15,067 nucleotides of DNA from Dehalococcoidia bacterium (GTDB lineage Bacteria; Chloroflexota; Dehalococcoidia; GIF9; AB-539-J10), in NCBI GenBank assembly GCA_029859145.1, contig JAOUDT010000007.1, positions 1 to 15,067 of the forward strand. Reading direction: 5' to 3'. The notes beneath the pieces were generated by a model. It made no database searches. It was not told the origin of the DNA and saw only the letters and a program-made list of their open reading frames with translations. This document shows, one piece after another, positions 14,223 to 15,067 of the stretch. The position numbers were made by a program, and so were the translations under genes. Numbering within the stretch: the stretch's first letter is position 1; every line of letters begins with the position of its first letter.

Positions 14223-15067
14223 TTCTTTGCTCTCTCTCCGGACAGATCCGAGGAAGGCAGCAAACTGACAGGCGATAGTTTGACCACTGCATTATACTCT
14301 GGAGGGCATACTTCCAGGCAAGTGCCACACTTAGAACATTTTTCCTGGTCTATCATTTTGACTTCCCCTTTTTCCCCTTTGATTGCTTCCGTGGGACAGG
14401 TTAAAATACAGTGCTCACAGGCCCTGTCACACTTCTCGGGAAGAATATAGTACACAGTGAGTTCCGGACATACTCTGGCGGGGCACCGCTTCTCCACAAT
14501 ATGAGCCTCGTATTCCTCTCGGAAGTAACGCAGGGTTGTGAGGACAGGATTGGGAGCTGTCCTTCCCAAGCCACAAAGCGAACCGATCTTGACATCCTCA
14601 GCCAATGCCAACAGAAGGTCAATATTCTCTATTTTGCCCCGACCAGCTGTGATATCCTCAAGAATACGTAGCATCTGCAATGTTCCTAACCGACATACGG
14701 TGCACTTGCCACAGGATTCCTTGGTTGAGAAATCGAGAAAGAACCTCGCAGCATCGACCATGCAGTTGTCCTCATCCATGATAATCATTCCCCCTGAGCC
14801 CATCATCGAACCAGCCTCTCGAAGGGAATCATAATCGATAGGGATGTTCAGCAAGCTTTCGGGAAGGCACCCACCTGAGGGTCCTCCTATCTGTACCGCT
14901 TTGAACTGCTTATCTTTGGCAATTCCACCACCGATGTCATAAACAAGCTCTCGAAGCGTAGTCCCCATTGGTACTTCAGCCAACCCTGAATTGGCTACCT
15001 TGCCTGCCAGCGTAAACATCGCTGTCCCTTTGCTTTCCTCAGTCCCGATGGAGGCAAACCAATCCCC
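14219..15067 (-). CDS. NuoF/HndC-like diaphorase subunit with C-terminal 2[4Fe-4S] ferredoxin domain, N-terminus outside window
   Basis: C-terminal 282 codons of a NADH-binding flavoprotein subunit related to NuoF, HoxF, HydB and HndC. The frame stays open to the right edge: before the internal ATG at 15019 it reads DWFASIGTEESKGTA, a conserved NuoF stretch, so the gene begins beyond 15067 and the FMN/NADH sites are not visible. Seen here: an SLBB-like segment, GGPSGGCLPE, GSGGMIIMDE, and the N3-type cluster ESCGKCTVCRLG with SLCGLG. After a CPARVC motif come two ferredoxin motifs, C-x3-C-x2-C-x3-CP (first spacing one residue longer than usual) and C-x2-C-x2-C-x3-CP. The ferredoxin extension is typical of bifurcating hydrogenases and NAD(P)-linked formate dehydrogenases. 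It heads the cooC-hydrogenase-metVF run with a four-base overlap to cooC. Confidence 0.92.
   Translation of the reverse strand, partial: GDWFASIGTEESKGTAMFTLAGKVANSGLAEVPMGTTLRELVYDIGGGIAKDKQFKAVQIGGPSGGCLPESLLNIPIDYDSLREAGSMMGSGGMIIMDEDNCMVDAARFFLDFSTKESCGKCTVCRLGTLQMLRILEDITAGRGKIENIDLLLALAEDVKIGSLCGLGRTAPNPVLTTLRYFREEYEAHIVEKRCPARVCPELTVYYILPEKCDRACEHCILTCPTEAIKGEKGEVKMIDQEKCSKCGTCLEVCPPEYNAVVKLSPVSLLPSSDLSGERAKK

Noticed and set aside
1..15067. CRISPR arrays, tRNA or rRNA genes, insertion sequences
   Set aside because: I saw no regularly spaced repeats, no cloverleaf-like gene and no transposase or terminal inverted repeats; gene spacing is that of a stable chromosomal locus.

Overview
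The window (about 50% GC) looks like part of the energy and one-carbon core of an anaerobic bacterium using the Wood-Ljungdahl (reductive acetyl-CoA) pathway. It carries a formate transporter, a cytoplasmic molybdopterin/tungstopterin formate dehydrogenase, methylene-THF reductase (MetF plus its MetV partner), a [NiFe] hydrogenase with its endopeptidase, a CooC/AcsF nickel-insertion ATPase and a NuoF-like flavoprotein. Gene content, the DUF3786 and Usp neighbours and the style of the intergenic repeats remind me of Chloroflexota (Dehalococcoidia-like) genomes, but this is an impression and cannot be proved from the sequence.

Layout. (1) 1-785, minus: a small NHLP/Nif11-leader-like protein followed by a FocA-type formate/nitrite channel that runs off the left edge. 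(2) 786-905: divergent control region with a helically phased direct repeat. (3) 906-3079, plus: a NarL-type response regulator overlapping a membrane PAS histidine kinase. (4) 3080-3299: convergent spacer with degenerate dispersed-repeat sequence. (5) 3300-8595, minus: usp, a DUF3786 protein and a 1366-residue formate dehydrogenase fusion, behind a good sigma-70-like promoter at 8674-8701. (6) 8866-15067, minus, tightly packed: NuoF-like subunit (5' end outside the window), cooC/acsF, hydrogenase small and large subunits, hydrogenase protease, metV, metF.

How it may work together (inference): formate enters or leaves through FocA. The fusion enzyme interconverts formate and CO2 and, through its built-in GltD-like FAD/NAD(P)H module and several Fe-S centres, could exchange electrons with NADP(H) and ferredoxin without separate diaphorase subunits. 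The second operon joins a hydrogenase with no export signal, a NuoF-type diaphorase and MetVF, suggesting that H2 or NADH electrons feed methylene-THF reduction. The two-component system between the formate genes is a candidate regulator of both.

The strongest novelty is the fusion enzyme. A complete GltD-like flavoprotein appears to be inserted between the two [4Fe-4S] halves of the ferredoxin domain of a NuoG-type formate dehydrogenase. That protein also has an incomplete His-Cys cluster motif and a 16-residue tandem duplication.
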